Positions 1 to 8,042 of a stretch of DNA of 18,256 nt are shown piece after piece. Source of the stretch: Betaproteobacteria bacterium (GTDB lineage Bacteria > Pseudomonadota > Gammaproteobacteria > Burkholderiales > Burkholderiaceae); the NCBI GenBank assembly GCA_018969885.1, contig JAGWXN010000032.1, forward strand, positions 1 to 18,256, read 5' to 3'. Made by a program: the position numbers and the translations under genes. The notes below the pieces were generated by a model, which had not been told where the DNA came from, ran no database searches, and worked only from the letters and a program-made list of their open reading frames with translations. How positions within the stretch are numbered: the stretch's first letter is position 1; each line of letters starts with the position of its first letter.

Positions 1-354
1 GGCCGCGTTCAGCATTTCAACGCAGGGCGTGCCGATGATCTTGGGCAGGCCCTGCCCGCCAAACTCGACCGGATGCTGGATGCCCTGCCAGCCTGCTTGC
101 GCGTAAGCGCGAAACGCATCAACAAACCCTGGACTGGTGGTGACCACGCCGTTCTGAAGGCTGGACGGGTGCAGGTCAGAGGGCCAGTTGAGTGGCGCCA
201 CCACGCCCTCGTTGAACTTCGCGCATTCTTCGAGCACGGCGGTCGCGGTGTCGAGGCCCGCGTCTTCAAGACCGGGTAGCTGCGACACCGCATCGATGCC
301 AGCAACGTGTTCAAGCGTGAACAGGATGTCTTTCAGCGGAACCGAATAACTCAT
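1..354 (-). CDS. Acyl-CoA dehydrogenase, N-terminal part (cut by window edge)
   Basis: The reading frame is open from an ATG at 354 to the left edge, giving 118 residues with no stop. It begins MSYSVPLKDILFTLEH and later reads AYAQAGWQGIQHPVEFGGQG. This is the N-terminal helical part of the large (about 600-residue) acyl-CoA dehydrogenases, the group that includes DmdC-like enzymes. These flavoenzymes oxidise acyl-CoA to the 2-enoyl-CoA and pass electrons to ETF. The FAD-binding and catalytic-base regions lie outside the window, so substrate cannot be judged. A GGAG ribosome binding site sits nine bases before the ATG. The gene follows etfA by 49 bases on the same strand, and the etfB-etfA-dehydrogenase order supports the call. 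Family assignment is by recall of homologous N-termini. Confidence 0.85.
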   Translation of the reverse strand, partial: MSYSVPLKDILFTLEHVAGIDAVSQLPGLEDAGLDTATAVLEECAKFNEGVVAPLNWPSDLHPSSLQNGVVTTSPGFVDAFRAYAQAGWQGIQHPVEFGGQGLPKIIGTPCVEMLNAA

Positions 355-403
355 GTCGCTTCTCCGGGTACAGCAGGGAGGCTACGGCCAGACGCCGCCT
401 CGA

Positions 404-1333
<930 letters not shown>

Positions 1334-1400
1334 GTTGCGTTCCTTCGATCTTGCAGGGGTACGGAAGAAAATCGGATTTGAGAGCGAACTCAGCCCGGGG

Positions 1401-2150
1401 TCAGATCACCTTGGCTTCGTTCTTCAGCTTGTCGACCAGCGCTTTCACATCGGCCACCTTGACGCCCGCTTTGCGTCCGGGCGGCTCGCTCACCTTGAGG
1501 GTACGCAGCCGCGGGGCCGGGTCAACGCCCAGATCGGCGGGCTTGAGCACATCAAGCTGCTTTTTCTTCGCCTTCATGATGTTGGGCAGCGTGACATAGC
1601 GTGGCTCGTTCAGGCGCAGATCGGTGGTGACCACCGCAGGCAGCGCGATGGACAGGGTTTCGAGACCCCCATCCACCTCACGGGTGACCTTGGCACGCCC
1701 GTCGGCGATATCGACCTTGGACGCAAACGTGGCCTGTGCCATGTTGCCAAGCGCCGCCAGCATTTGCCCGGTCTGGTTGGCATCGTCGTCGATGGCCTGC
1801 TTGCCCAGAATGACCAGCTGCGGCTGCTCGCGATCGCAGACCGCCTTCAGAAGCTTCGCCACCGCGAGCGGCTGAAGCTCGGCATCGGTTTCCACCAGAA
1901 TGGCACGGTCAGCGCCAATGGCCATGGCGGTACGCAGCGTTTCCTGGCAGGCCTGCACACCGCAGGAGACCGCGATGACCTCGGTCGCCACGCCCTTTTC
2001 CCGGAGTCTGACCGCTTCCTCGACACCGATTTCGTCGAACGGGTTCATCGACATCTTGACGTTGGCGATGTCGACCCCGGACTGATCGCTCTTCACGCGG
2101 ACCTTGACGTTGTAGTCGACGACCCGCTTGACGGCTACGAGAACTTTCAT
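1401..2150 (-). CDS. etfB: Electron transfer flavoprotein beta subunit
   Basis: A 249-residue small ETF subunit that binds AMP and docks with the dehydrogenases. It opens with [19 protein letters not shown], followed by the conserved [16 protein letters not shown] (36-51) and the ETF-beta signature region [17 protein letters not shown] (116-132). Residues 177-197 ([21 protein letters not shown]) match the dehydrogenase recognition loop of human ETF-beta, including its anchor leucine (here L188). That supports partnership with acyl-CoA dehydrogenases such as the one at the left edge. The start is ATG at 2150 with GGAG six bases upstream. It is the first gene of the etfB-etfA-dehydrogenase operon and lies behind a TATAAT box at 2212-2217. 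Confidence 0.97.
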   Translation of the reverse strand: MKVLVAVKRVVDYNVKVRVKSDQSGVDIANVKMSMNPFDEIGVEEAVRLREKGVATEVIAVSCGVQACQETLRTAMAIGADRAILVETDAELQPLAVAKLLKAVCDREQPQLVILGKQAIDDDANQTGQMLAALGNMAQATFASKVDIADGRAKVTREVDGGLETLSIALPAVVTTDLRLNEPRYVTLPNIMKAKKKQLDVLKPADLGVDPAPRLRTLKVSEPPGRKAGVKVADVKALVDKLKNEAKVI

Positions 2151-2476
2151 GAGAACTCCGGCTGGGGTCCTTCAGGCGGACCCGTCTTGGATTGGAAAAT
2201 GAACGGCCCGAATTATACGGTGCGCGGGCCGAACGACTCTCGCAGGGCCGCGCACCCCGCGCGAGCGCCCCGAATGGGCGCATCCCCGGGGTCCGATCGC
2301 CACGGCAGGCGCTGGACAAGCCCGGGGCGCCCCCCCACAATTCGCGCTCGCTCGCGGGTCCCGCCCCGTCTGTTGCCTGACGGTGCGCCCCAGCGGTCCG
2401 CTTTCGCGGTCGATCTGGCCCGTATCAAGCACGCGCCAATCGTCCGAATCACCCCGATTCAGTCAAGGAGACTCAG
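2151..2476. other. Divergent intergenic region between etfB and the dienelactone hydrolase gene
   Basis: This 326-bp stretch has no credible gene. Short ORFs on both strands read as arginine- and proline-rich shadow sequence and have no recognisable domain. It holds the etfB -10 box near its left end and an AAGGAG ribosome binding site for the plus-strand gene at its right end. A 6-bp-arm inverted repeat (2265-2281, GCGCCC/GGGCGC) is present but could be chance at this base composition. I found no convincing plus-strand promoter; TATCAA at 2423-2428 is the best weak -10 and has no partner. Confidence 0.6.
2212..2217 (-). promoter_or_regulatory. Probable -10 box of the etfBA operon
   Basis: The minus strand reads TATAAT exactly, in an A/T-richer patch of an otherwise very GC-rich spacer. 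It is 61 bases ahead of the etfB ATG, which would give a leader of about 55 nt. No good -35 match is found at 15-18 bp spacing, so the promoter may be activator dependent. The -10 match is direct; promoter function is inference. Confidence 0.5.
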
Positions 2477-3145
2477 ATGGGAACCATGCTTACCCTCAAA
2501 GCGTCGGACGGCGTTTCAATTGGCGCCTACCGCGCCGACCCCGCTGGCAAATCCCGCGGCGCGCTGATCGTATGCCAGGAAATTTTCGGCGTGAACCAGC
2601 ACATTCGCTCGGTCTGCGACCGCTATGCAGAGGCAGGCTACACCGCACTCGCGCCGGCATTCTTCGATCGCGTCGAGGCCAATGTGCAGCTGGGCTACAC
2701 GCCCGATGACATCGCGCGCGGCCGCTCCATCATGCAGAAGCTGCAACTCGATAACGCCATTCTCGACGTCAAGGCGGCGGTCGCGCTGCTCGCGCCGGTC
2801 GGCAAGATCGGAATCGTCGGCTACTGCTGGGGCGGTACCGTGGCCTGGGCCGCTGCCACCCGTGTTGACGGACTCGCCTGCTCGGCGCCGTACTACGGCG
2901 GTGGCATCGCCGGCCTCGCCGCGGAGAAAGCGCGCTGCCCGGTGGAAATGCATTTCGGAGAAACCGACCATGCCATCCCGATGACCGATGTCGACAAGGT
3001 TCGGGCCGCGCAGCCTGGCATCACGGTGTATGTGTACCCAGCCGGCCACGGCTTCAACTGTGATGAGCGGGGATCTTTCGACGCGGCCAGCGCGAAACTG
3101 GCGACTGAGCGCACGCTCGCCCAACTCGCCCGCCACGTCGGCTGA
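2477..3145 (+). CDS. Dienelactone hydrolase family protein
   Basis: A 222-residue alpha/beta hydrolase of the dienelactone hydrolase (carboxymethylenebutenolidase) family, close to the usual 230-240 residues. The characteristic Cys-Asp-His triad is visible: C117 in the nucleophile elbow GYCWGG (115-120), D164 in GETDHAIP and H191 in PAGHGFNC. The family's glutamate that tunes the cysteine is E35 in QEIFGVN. There is no signal peptide, so it should be cytoplasmic. The start is ATG at 2477, seven bases after AGGAG. Classical members open dienelactones in chloroaromatic degradation, but no catechol-pathway genes are nearby. A general ester or lactone hydrolase is therefore as likely, and no gene symbol is given. 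It is monocistronic and ends just before a strong hairpin. Confidence 0.93.
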   Translation: MGTMLTLKASDGVSIGAYRADPAGKSRGALIVCQEIFGVNQHIRSVCDRYAEAGYTALAPAFFDRVEANVQLGYTPDDIARGRSIMQKLQLDNAILDVKAAVALLAPVGKIGIVGYCWGGTVAWAAATRVDGLACSAPYYGGGIAGLAAEKARCPVEMHFGETDHAIPMTDVDKVRAAQPGITVYVYPAGHGFNCDERGSFDAASAKLATERTLAQLARHVG

Positions 3146-3150
3146 GCATC

Positions 3151-3175
3151 CGTCGGGGGCGGAGCGCCCCCGACG
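3151..3175. terminator. Hairpin between convergent genes, likely bidirectional terminator
   Basis: A perfect 11-bp inverted repeat, CGTCGGGGGCG / CGCCCCCGACG, with a 3-nt GAG loop. It sits six bases after the dienelactone hydrolase stop and 33 bases beyond the end of the convergent crotonase-family gene. There is no T tract on either side, so it is not a textbook intrinsic terminator. Its strength and position between converging ends still make transcription termination or 3'-end protection the best reading. Confidence 0.6.
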
Positions 3176-3208
3176 CGGGCCCTGCGCCGCCAGCGCGACG
3201 CGGGGCCT

Positions 3209-4012
3209 TCAGGCGCCCCAGACGGGTTTACGCTTCTCGATAAACGCCTGCACGCCCTCGAGCGCGGTCTCATCCATCATGTTGCAGGCCATGGTGTGAC
3301 CCGCCAGCTGATAGGCCGCCTCAGTACCCATCTCCAGCTGGCGATAAAACAAGGACTTGCCCATCGCCAGGGCCACGGCCGGCTTGGTCATGATCTGCGC
3401 AGCCAGATTGGCAATCTCGTCATCGAGCCGATCAGGCGCTACCACCCGATTCACCAGCCCCCGATCGCGCGCCTCGGCGGCCGAGATGAATTCGCCGGTC
3501 ACCAGCATCTCGAACGCCTGCTTGCGATTCACGTTGCGCCCGAGCGCCACCGACGGCGTTGAACAGAAGAGGCCCAGGTTCACTCCCGATACCGCGAACT
3601 GAGCGGTGTCAGCCGCCACGGCCAGGTCACAGGTGGCCACCAGCTGACAGCCCGCTGCGGTTGCGAGCCCGTGTACCCGGGCGATCACCGGCTGCGGCAT
3701 CGCCTGGAGCGTTCGCATCATCTTGGTGCACTGGGCAAACAGCCGCTGATAGAACGCTTCGCTGGGCGACGCCCGCATCTCACGCAGATCATGCCCAGCG
3801 CAGAACGCCCGCCCCTCGCCCGCCAGCACCACCACCCGGATGTCCTGATCGGCGGCAAGCGCATCGAGCTGGGTTTGCAGCGCGGCGATCATGGCCGATG
3901 ACAGCGCATTGAACTGCGCACCGCGATTCATGACCAGCGTCGCCACGCCGCCTTGCCGCCTGACCTCGACCAGTGGGGGCTCGCCCTGGATTTGACTGAC
4001 CACTGCTGACAT
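3209..4012 (-). CDS. Crotonase-fold enoyl-CoA hydratase/isomerase family protein, ECHDC3-like
   Basis: A 267-residue crotonase-superfamily protein. CoA-binding and oxyanion-hole segments are recognisable: GRAFCAGHDLREM (67-79) and GLATAAGCQLVATCDLAVA (115-133). The stretch FAVSGVNLGLFCSTPSVAL (139-157) is typical of the ECHDC3-like branch rather than classic hydratases. The two glutamates that catalyse hydration in rat enoyl-CoA hydratase align with Q123 (AGCQL instead of GGCEL) and G143 (SGVNLG instead of PEILLG). Ordinary 2-enoyl-CoA hydratase activity is therefore doubtful. The ATG at 4012 is preferred because the upstream GGGAG lies six bases before it, while it abuts an in-frame ATG at 4018. 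The frame stays open far upstream, but that part is antisense to mltB. It is transcribed divergently from mltB. Confidence 0.9.
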   Translation of the reverse strand: MSAVVSQIQGEPPLVEVRRQGGVATLVMNRGAQFNALSSAMIAALQTQLDALAADQDIRVVVLAGEGRAFCAGHDLREMRASPSEAFYQRLFAQCTKMMRTLQAMPQPVIARVHGLATAAGCQLVATCDLAVAADTAQFAVSGVNLGLFCSTPSVALGRNVNRKQAFEMLVTGEFISAAEARDRGLVNRVVAPDRLDDEIANLAAQIMTKPAVALAMGKSLFYRQLEMGTEAAYQLAGHTMACNMMDETALEGVQAFIEKRKPVWGA

Positions 4013-4051
4013 GAGCATCTCCCTTAGTGCTGTACGGTCGCAACTTTTCTG

Positions 4052-4080
4052 ATTATCCGACTCGACCCAGCGGGCCACAA
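4052..4080 (-). promoter_or_regulatory. Candidate promoter of the ECHDC3-like gene
   Basis: On the minus strand TTGTGG (4080-4075) and GATAAT (4057-4052) are separated by exactly 17 bases, a reasonable sigma70-type pair. It is 39 bases ahead of the preferred start. A 7-bp-arm inverted repeat (4070-4089, GCGGGCC/GGCCCGC, 6-nt loop) overlaps the -35 box and could be an operator. It could equally form a hairpin in the mltB leader. Confidence 0.45.
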
Positions 4081-4129
4081 CTGGCCCGCGGTTTCGGCCG
4101 AGCCCGAGTGCCGTGCGAGAATCGCGTTC

Positions 4130-5185
4130 ATGCGATCCCTGCTCCATTTCCGACCCTTCAAAACGCTTGCCGCGCTGGCTATCGTGGCTGTGCTGATACC
4201 CGGCGGCATTTCCGCTCAGACCACCGATTCCGCGCGTCGCGAAGCCGAGACCCGCGAAGTCGATTACTCGGCACGCGCCGACGTGCGTGCTTTCGTCCGC
4301 GAGCTCGTGACCCAGCACGGGTTCGACCAGGAAGAATTGCTCAAGCTGTTCGCGCAGGTGCGCTATCAGGCGCGCGTCGTGTCCCTCATGACACCCCCCC
4401 CGCCCACCACCAAGCGCTCCTGGACCGCCTATCGCGCCCGCGTGCTCGACCCGGTCAGGGTGGAGGTCGGCCTCGCCTTCTGGCGCGAGCATCAGGAGTC
4501 GCTCCGCAGGGCCTCTGAGCGCTACGGTGTGCCGCAGGAAATCATCGTCTCGATCATTGGCATCGAAACCATGTACGGCCGCTACACCGGCAACTTCCGG
4601 GTTCTGGACACGCTCACTACGCTCGCATTCGACTTTCCGCGCCGCGCCGAATTTTTCCGAAGCGAACTCGAGCAGTTTCTGTTGCTCATCCGCGATCAGC
4701 GACTTGATCCGCTTGGCCCGCGCGGCTCCTACGCGGGCGCCATGGGGGTGCCTCAATTCATGCCGGGCAGCATCCGGCGCCACGCGGTCGACTTCGACGG
4801 CGACGGCCGCATTGACCTCATGCGCAATGTGGGCGATGCGGTGGGCTCCGTGGCGAGTTTTCTGGTCAATCACGGTTGGCGTACGGGCGAACCCACCCAT
4901 TTTTCGGTCCGGCTTGCCGATGAATCCAAGGTTGCGCCGCTGATCGAAGCGGGCATCGAACCCAAGCTCACCCTGGCCCAGCTGGCGGCCTACGGCATCA
5001 GCAGCCCCCAGACCGTGCCGCCCGCCATGCCGCTTGCCCTCATTGATCTGCCCAATGGCGATGAGCCCACGGTCTACACGCTGGGTGCACCGAACTTTTA
5101 TGTGATCACCCGCTACAACCGCTCAAGCTTCTACGCCATGGCGGTCATCGACCTCGCGATCGAACTGCGAAACGCGCGCAATTAA
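4130..5185 (+). CDS. mltB: Lytic murein transglycosylase, MltB family
   Basis: A 351-residue periplasmic lytic transglycosylase that cleaves the MurNAc-GlcNAc bond to give 1,6-anhydro-muropeptides. Residues 1-29 form a signal peptide (basic start, then LAALAIVAVLIPGGISA) with likely cleavage before Q30. No lipobox cysteine is present, so unlike E. coli MltB it should be soluble in the periplasm. The catalytic glutamate is E146 in the motif GIETMYGR, followed by NFRVLDTLTTLAFDFPRR (155-172) and GSYAGAMGVPQFMPGS (199-214). D221-D229 (DFDGDGRID) matches the EF-hand-like calcium loop known in Slt35. The start is ATG at 4130 with only a weak upstream GAGAA. The gene is convergent with the EamA-family gene, 25 bases away. 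The symbol is by family; other MltB-type paralogues may exist in the genome. Confidence 0.93.
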   Translation: MRSLLHFRPFKTLAALAIVAVLIPGGISAQTTDSARREAETREVDYSARADVRAFVRELVTQHGFDQEELLKLFAQVRYQARVVSLMTPPPPTTKRSWTAYRARVLDPVRVEVGLAFWREHQESLRRASERYGVPQEIIVSIIGIETMYGRYTGNFRVLDTLTTLAFDFPRRAEFFRSELEQFLLLIRDQRLDPLGPRGSYAGAMGVPQFMPGSIRRHAVDFDGDGRIDLMRNVGDAVGSVASFLVNHGWRTGEPTHFSVRLADESKVAPLIEAGIEPKLTLAQLAAYGISSPQTVPPAMPLALIDLPNGDEPTVYTLGAPNFYVITRYNRSSFYAMAVIDLAIELRNARN

Positions 5186-5210
5186 GGCTAGACCGAGTGG
5201 GTGGCGCGCG

Positions 5211-6104
5211 TCAGGTGACGCTGCGGCGCCTGAGCGCCATCACCACCCCGGTCGTCACAATCAGCGCCATCCCGGCAAGCGACAGCGCATCGGGAAAGGC
5301 GCCGAAAAATATCAGGCCCGTGACCAGCGAACAGGCGGCGTGTGCGTAGCTGAACGGCGCGAGTGTGCTCGCGCTCGCCACCGTATACGCCCGCACCAGC
5401 AGCAGATGCCCCAGCGCTCCAAAGGTGCCGGTGCCCACCATCAGCAACAGATCGCCCCACCCAAGGGGCCACTGCCAGAAAAACGGTACCACCAGGGTGA
5501 GACATCCCATGGCGACCACCGCCCCCAGGAACAAAGTGGTGAGCGAGTCGTCGGTACCGGCCACTACGCGCGTCAGGAGCGCGTAGCCCGCGCTGCAGAA
5601 CGCTGCGACCACCGACAGCAGCGCCCCCCAGCTGTCCATGCCGCCGCCAGGCCGAAGAATGAGCAGCACGCCGGCGAAGCTGAGCCCGAGCGCCCAGGCG
5701 GTGCCGCGAGGGGCTCGTTCGTTAAGGAGCCACACTGCACCGGCCGTCACCAGCATCGGGGCGATGCTGAGAATAGCCGTGGCCTCGGCCTGCGGCAGGA
5801 GCGACACCGCTGTGAAGAAACTGAGTGCCGACAGCGCGAGCGCTGCCCCACGCCCGATCTGCGCAAGCGGCCGCCGCGTGCGAATAAGCGCCATGCCGCG
5901 GCTGCGACCGAACACCAGCAACATCACCGCCAGATGAAAAAAATACCGGGTCCAGCCCAGCATCACGGGGGAGTAGCGCTCTGCAAGGATTTTGATCACC
6001 GCGTCGAGCAGCGCGAAAAATGCGCTGGCGCCCACGATCAGCGCAATACCGAGAAGCGGATGCGGCACGCCCGGCCCGGCGGCGGACGGCCCGCCCGCGC
6101 TCAT
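5211..6104 (-). CDS. EamA/DMT-family transporter
   Basis: A 297-residue inner-membrane protein of the drug/metabolite transporter superfamily. It is very hydrophobic, with about ten predicted membrane segments arranged as two EamA repeats (about 16-140 and 160-292). Typical features are the early ALLDAVIKIL segment, PQAEATAILSIAPMLV closing the first repeat and the basic tail MALRRRSVT. The ATG at 6104 shares the ATGA overlap with the cysM stop, implying translational coupling. A longer in-frame start at 6149 would intrude into cysM and adds no membrane sequence. Substrate cannot be read from sequence. Coupling to cysM, and the known EamA members that export cysteine or O-acetylserine, make a thiol-related substrate a reasonable inference. 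Confidence 0.88.
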   Translation of the reverse strand: MSAGGPSAAGPGVPHPLLGIALIVGASAFFALLDAVIKILAERYSPVMLGWTRYFFHLAVMLLVFGRSRGMALIRTRRPLAQIGRGAALALSALSFFTAVSLLPQAEATAILSIAPMLVTAGAVWLLNERAPRGTAWALGLSFAGVLLILRPGGGMDSWGALLSVVAAFCSAGYALLTRVVAGTDDSLTTLFLGAVVAMGCLTLVVPFFWQWPLGWGDLLLMVGTGTFGALGHLLLVRAYTVASASTLAPFSYAHAACSLVTGLIFFGAFPDALSLAGMALIVTTGVVMALRRRSVT

Positions 6105-7015
6105 CCGGGAAAGACGCCGGTGGAGAGATAGCGGTCGCCACGATCGCACACGATGAACACGATCGTGGCGTTCTCGACCTCAGCGGCAATCCGCATCGCG
6201 ATACAGCAGGCCCCGGCAGCCGATATGCCGGCAAAGATGCCTTCTTCAGCTGCAAGCCGCCGGGCCATGTGCTCGGCATCGGCCTGCGCGACCGACTCCA
6301 CCCGATCCACGATTGCGTGCTGATAAATGGCGGGCAGATATTCGGCTGGCCATTTTCGGATGCCCGGGATGGATGAGCCCTCGGACGGCTGCGCACCGAC
6401 GATGCACACGTCGCGATTCTGTTCCTTCAGGTAGCGCGACACCCCGGTGATGGTGCCGGTGGTGCCCATCGCCGATACGAAATGCGTGACCTGACCCCGC
6501 GTGTCACGCCAGATCTCGGGGCCTGTGCCCTCGTAATGCGAAGCCCAGTTGTCATTGTTTGAGAACTGGTCGAGCACTCGCCCCTTGCCCTCGCGCTGCA
6601 TGCGTTCGGCAAGATCGCGTGCACCTTCCATGCCTTCCGCTTTCGAAACCAGGACCAGTTCGGCACCGTAGGCCTTCATCGACTGGCGCCGTTCAATCGA
6701 CAGGTTGTCGGGCATGATCAGCACCATGCGGTAACCGCGGATCGCCGCCGCCATGGCGAGCGCGATACCGGTGTTGCCCGAGGTGGCTTCGATCAGCGTG
6801 TCTCCGGGACGGATATCGCCGCGCCGCTCGGCGCGCTCGATCATGGCGAGCGCCGGTCGGTCTTTCACCGACCCCGCCGGATTGTTGCCCTCAAGCTTGC
6901 CCAGAATGACATTACGGCGGCGCGCCTGCTCGGCCCCCGGCAGGCGCTGCAGGCGCACCAGCGGCGTGTTGCCAATCGTGGCATCGACGGTCGGGTAATC
7001 GGGTCGGTCGGTCAT
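6101..7015 (-). CDS. cysM: Cysteine synthase B (O-acetylserine sulfhydrylase B)
   Basis: A 304-residue PLP enzyme that makes cysteine from O-acetylserine and sulfide; the CysM isozyme can also use thiosulfate. The PLP lysine is K51 in LEGNNPAGSVKDRPA (41-55), the CysM form of the motif. The substrate loop TSGNTG lies near 77-82, a PLP phosphate-binding loop GTTGTITG lies further on, and QPSEGSSIPGIRKWP is characteristic of CysM rather than CysK. Length matches E. coli CysM (303). ATG at 7015 is preferred over an in-frame GTG at 7039 because GGAG lies nine bases upstream of the ATG and inside the longer version. It follows oxyR by 34 bases and overlaps the EamA gene by 4 bp (ATGA), so it is probably cotranscribed with both. 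Confidence 0.95.
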   Translation of the reverse strand: MTDRPDYPTVDATIGNTPLVRLQRLPGAEQARRRNVILGKLEGNNPAGSVKDRPALAMIERAERRGDIRPGDTLIEATSGNTGIALAMAAAIRGYRMVLIMPDNLSIERRQSMKAYGAELVLVSKAEGMEGARDLAERMQREGKGRVLDQFSNNDNWASHYEGTGPEIWRDTRGQVTHFVSAMGTTGTITGVSRYLKEQNRDVCIVGAQPSEGSSIPGIRKWPAEYLPAIYQHAIVDRVESVAQADAEHMARRLAAEEGIFAGISAAGACCIAMRIAAEVENATIVFIVCDRGDRYLSTGVFPG

Positions 7016-7049
7016 CTCAAAAAGCTCCGCGCCAGACACGGCGCAGCAA

Positions 7050-7997
7050 TCAATGGTGAATGGGCGTCTCGTCAGGCAGCATGGTGACGCCGGCGAGTTT
7101 CAGTTTGAGAACAGCGTTGCGGATTTTTGCAACCGCGGGCGCCCGGGCATAACTTTTCCGCCAGGCGATCGACACACGGCGCACCGGCGGCGGGTCGTCA
7201 AATGGAACATAGCGAAGCAATCGGTCACGACGCGACGGCGGCGGCAGGGCGGTGGAAGGCAACACGGTGATGCCGATTCCCGATGCCACCATATGGCGAA
7301 TGGTTTCGAGCGACGAACCCTCGAACGTCTTTTGGATACCCGCACTCGCCTGGGAATAGCGCGACAGTTCTGGGCAGACTTCGAGGACCTGGTCGCGGAA
7401 ACAGTGTCCGGTTCCAAGGAGCAGCATGGTCTCGGTCTTGAGGAGCTTGGCCGGTATCGATTTGCGCTCGGCCAGGGGATGACCCGCCGGCGCCGCCACA
7501 ACAAAGGGCTCGTCGTAGAGAGGCTGGGTGATCAGACCCTGGGCATTGAAGGGGTCGGCCATGATCGCCACATCGATCTCGCCCTGGCGCAGGAGCTCCA
7601 GCAGTTTGACCGTGAAATTTTCCTGCAGCAGCATCGGCATGCGAGGCGCGTCGCTGATCATCTGCCGGACCAGTTGTGGCAGCAGATACGGGCCGATGGT
7701 GTAGATGACACCGACCTTGACCGGCCCGGATAGCGGGTCTTTACCGTGCTTGGCGATTTCCTTCACGACAGCAGCCTGCTCGAGCACGCGCTGCGCCTGC
7801 TCGATGATTTGGGTGCCGATGGGCGTGACCGACACTTCCGACGAACCGCGTTCGAACAGCTGTACGCCCAGCTCGTCTTCGAGCTTTCGAATGGCGACCG
7901 ACAGCGTGGGCTGGCTCACGAAACACGCCTCGGCGGCGCGCCCGAAATGCCGCTCTCTTGCAACGGCCACGATGTATTTGAGTTCGGTCAGCGTCAT
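7050..7997 (-). CDS. oxyR: Hydrogen peroxide-sensing LysR-type regulator OxyR
   Basis: A 315-residue LysR-family regulator. The N-terminal winged helix-turn-helix is at about 1-60 (HFGRAAEACFVSQPTLSVAI, 17-36). The sensor domain carries both redox cysteines at the E. coli OxyR positions: C199 in GTGHCFRDQ and C208 in LEVCPE. It also has the OxyR-like SSLETIRHMVASGIGITVLP. On peroxide exposure these cysteines form a disulfide that switches the protein to activate genes such as catalase and peroxiredoxins. Typical targets are absent here, but neighbouring recG and cysM are plausible co-transcribed partners. The start is ATG at 7997, 45 bases after recG, with only a weak GGGCGG ahead of it. A recG-oxyR neighbourhood is known in Pseudomonas, with oxyR first; here recG comes first. 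Confidence 0.96.
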   Translation of the reverse strand: MTLTELKYIVAVARERHFGRAAEACFVSQPTLSVAIRKLEDELGVQLFERGSSEVSVTPIGTQIIEQAQRVLEQAAVVKEIAKHGKDPLSGPVKVGVIYTIGPYLLPQLVRQMISDAPRMPMLLQENFTVKLLELLRQGEIDVAIMADPFNAQGLITQPLYDEPFVVAAPAGHPLAERKSIPAKLLKTETMLLLGTGHCFRDQVLEVCPELSRYSQASAGIQKTFEGSSLETIRHMVASGIGITVLPSTALPPPSRRDRLLRYVPFDDPPPVRRVSIAWRKSYARAPAVAKIRNAVLKLKLAGVTMLPDETPIHH

Positions 7998-8042
7998 GAC
8001 CGCCCGATGATACCAAGGCGCCCGGCCAACCCGCAGCCAGGA

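Noticed and set aside
2172..2432. Possible small gene in the etfB/dienelactone hydrolase spacer
   Set aside because: No ribosome binding site, no domain and biased towards Arg, Gly and Pro; it overlaps the etfB -10 box.
4019..4900. Upstream extension of the ECHDC3-like reading frame
   Set aside because: The frame remains open but is antisense to mltB and has no crotonase similarity; the ribosome binding site supports a start at 4012.
5172..5211. 8-bp inverted repeat ACGCGCGC/GCGCGCGT across the mltB/eamA convergent junction
   Set aside because: The 24-nt loop and alternating GC sequence make a chance match likely; not strong enough to call a terminator.
5340..6131. 263-codon plus-strand ORF
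   Set aside because: Antisense to the EamA transporter; composition is rich in Arg, His and Gln, as expected from a reversed membrane-protein gene.
7016..7039. GTG start for cysM eight codons upstream
   Set aside because: The Shine-Dalgarno GGAG lies inside this extension and serves the ATG at 7015; the ATG form also matches CysM length.
8007..8012. TATCAT on the minus strand just ahead of oxyR
   Set aside because: It would place the transcription start almost at the ATG and has no -35 partner; more likely chance.
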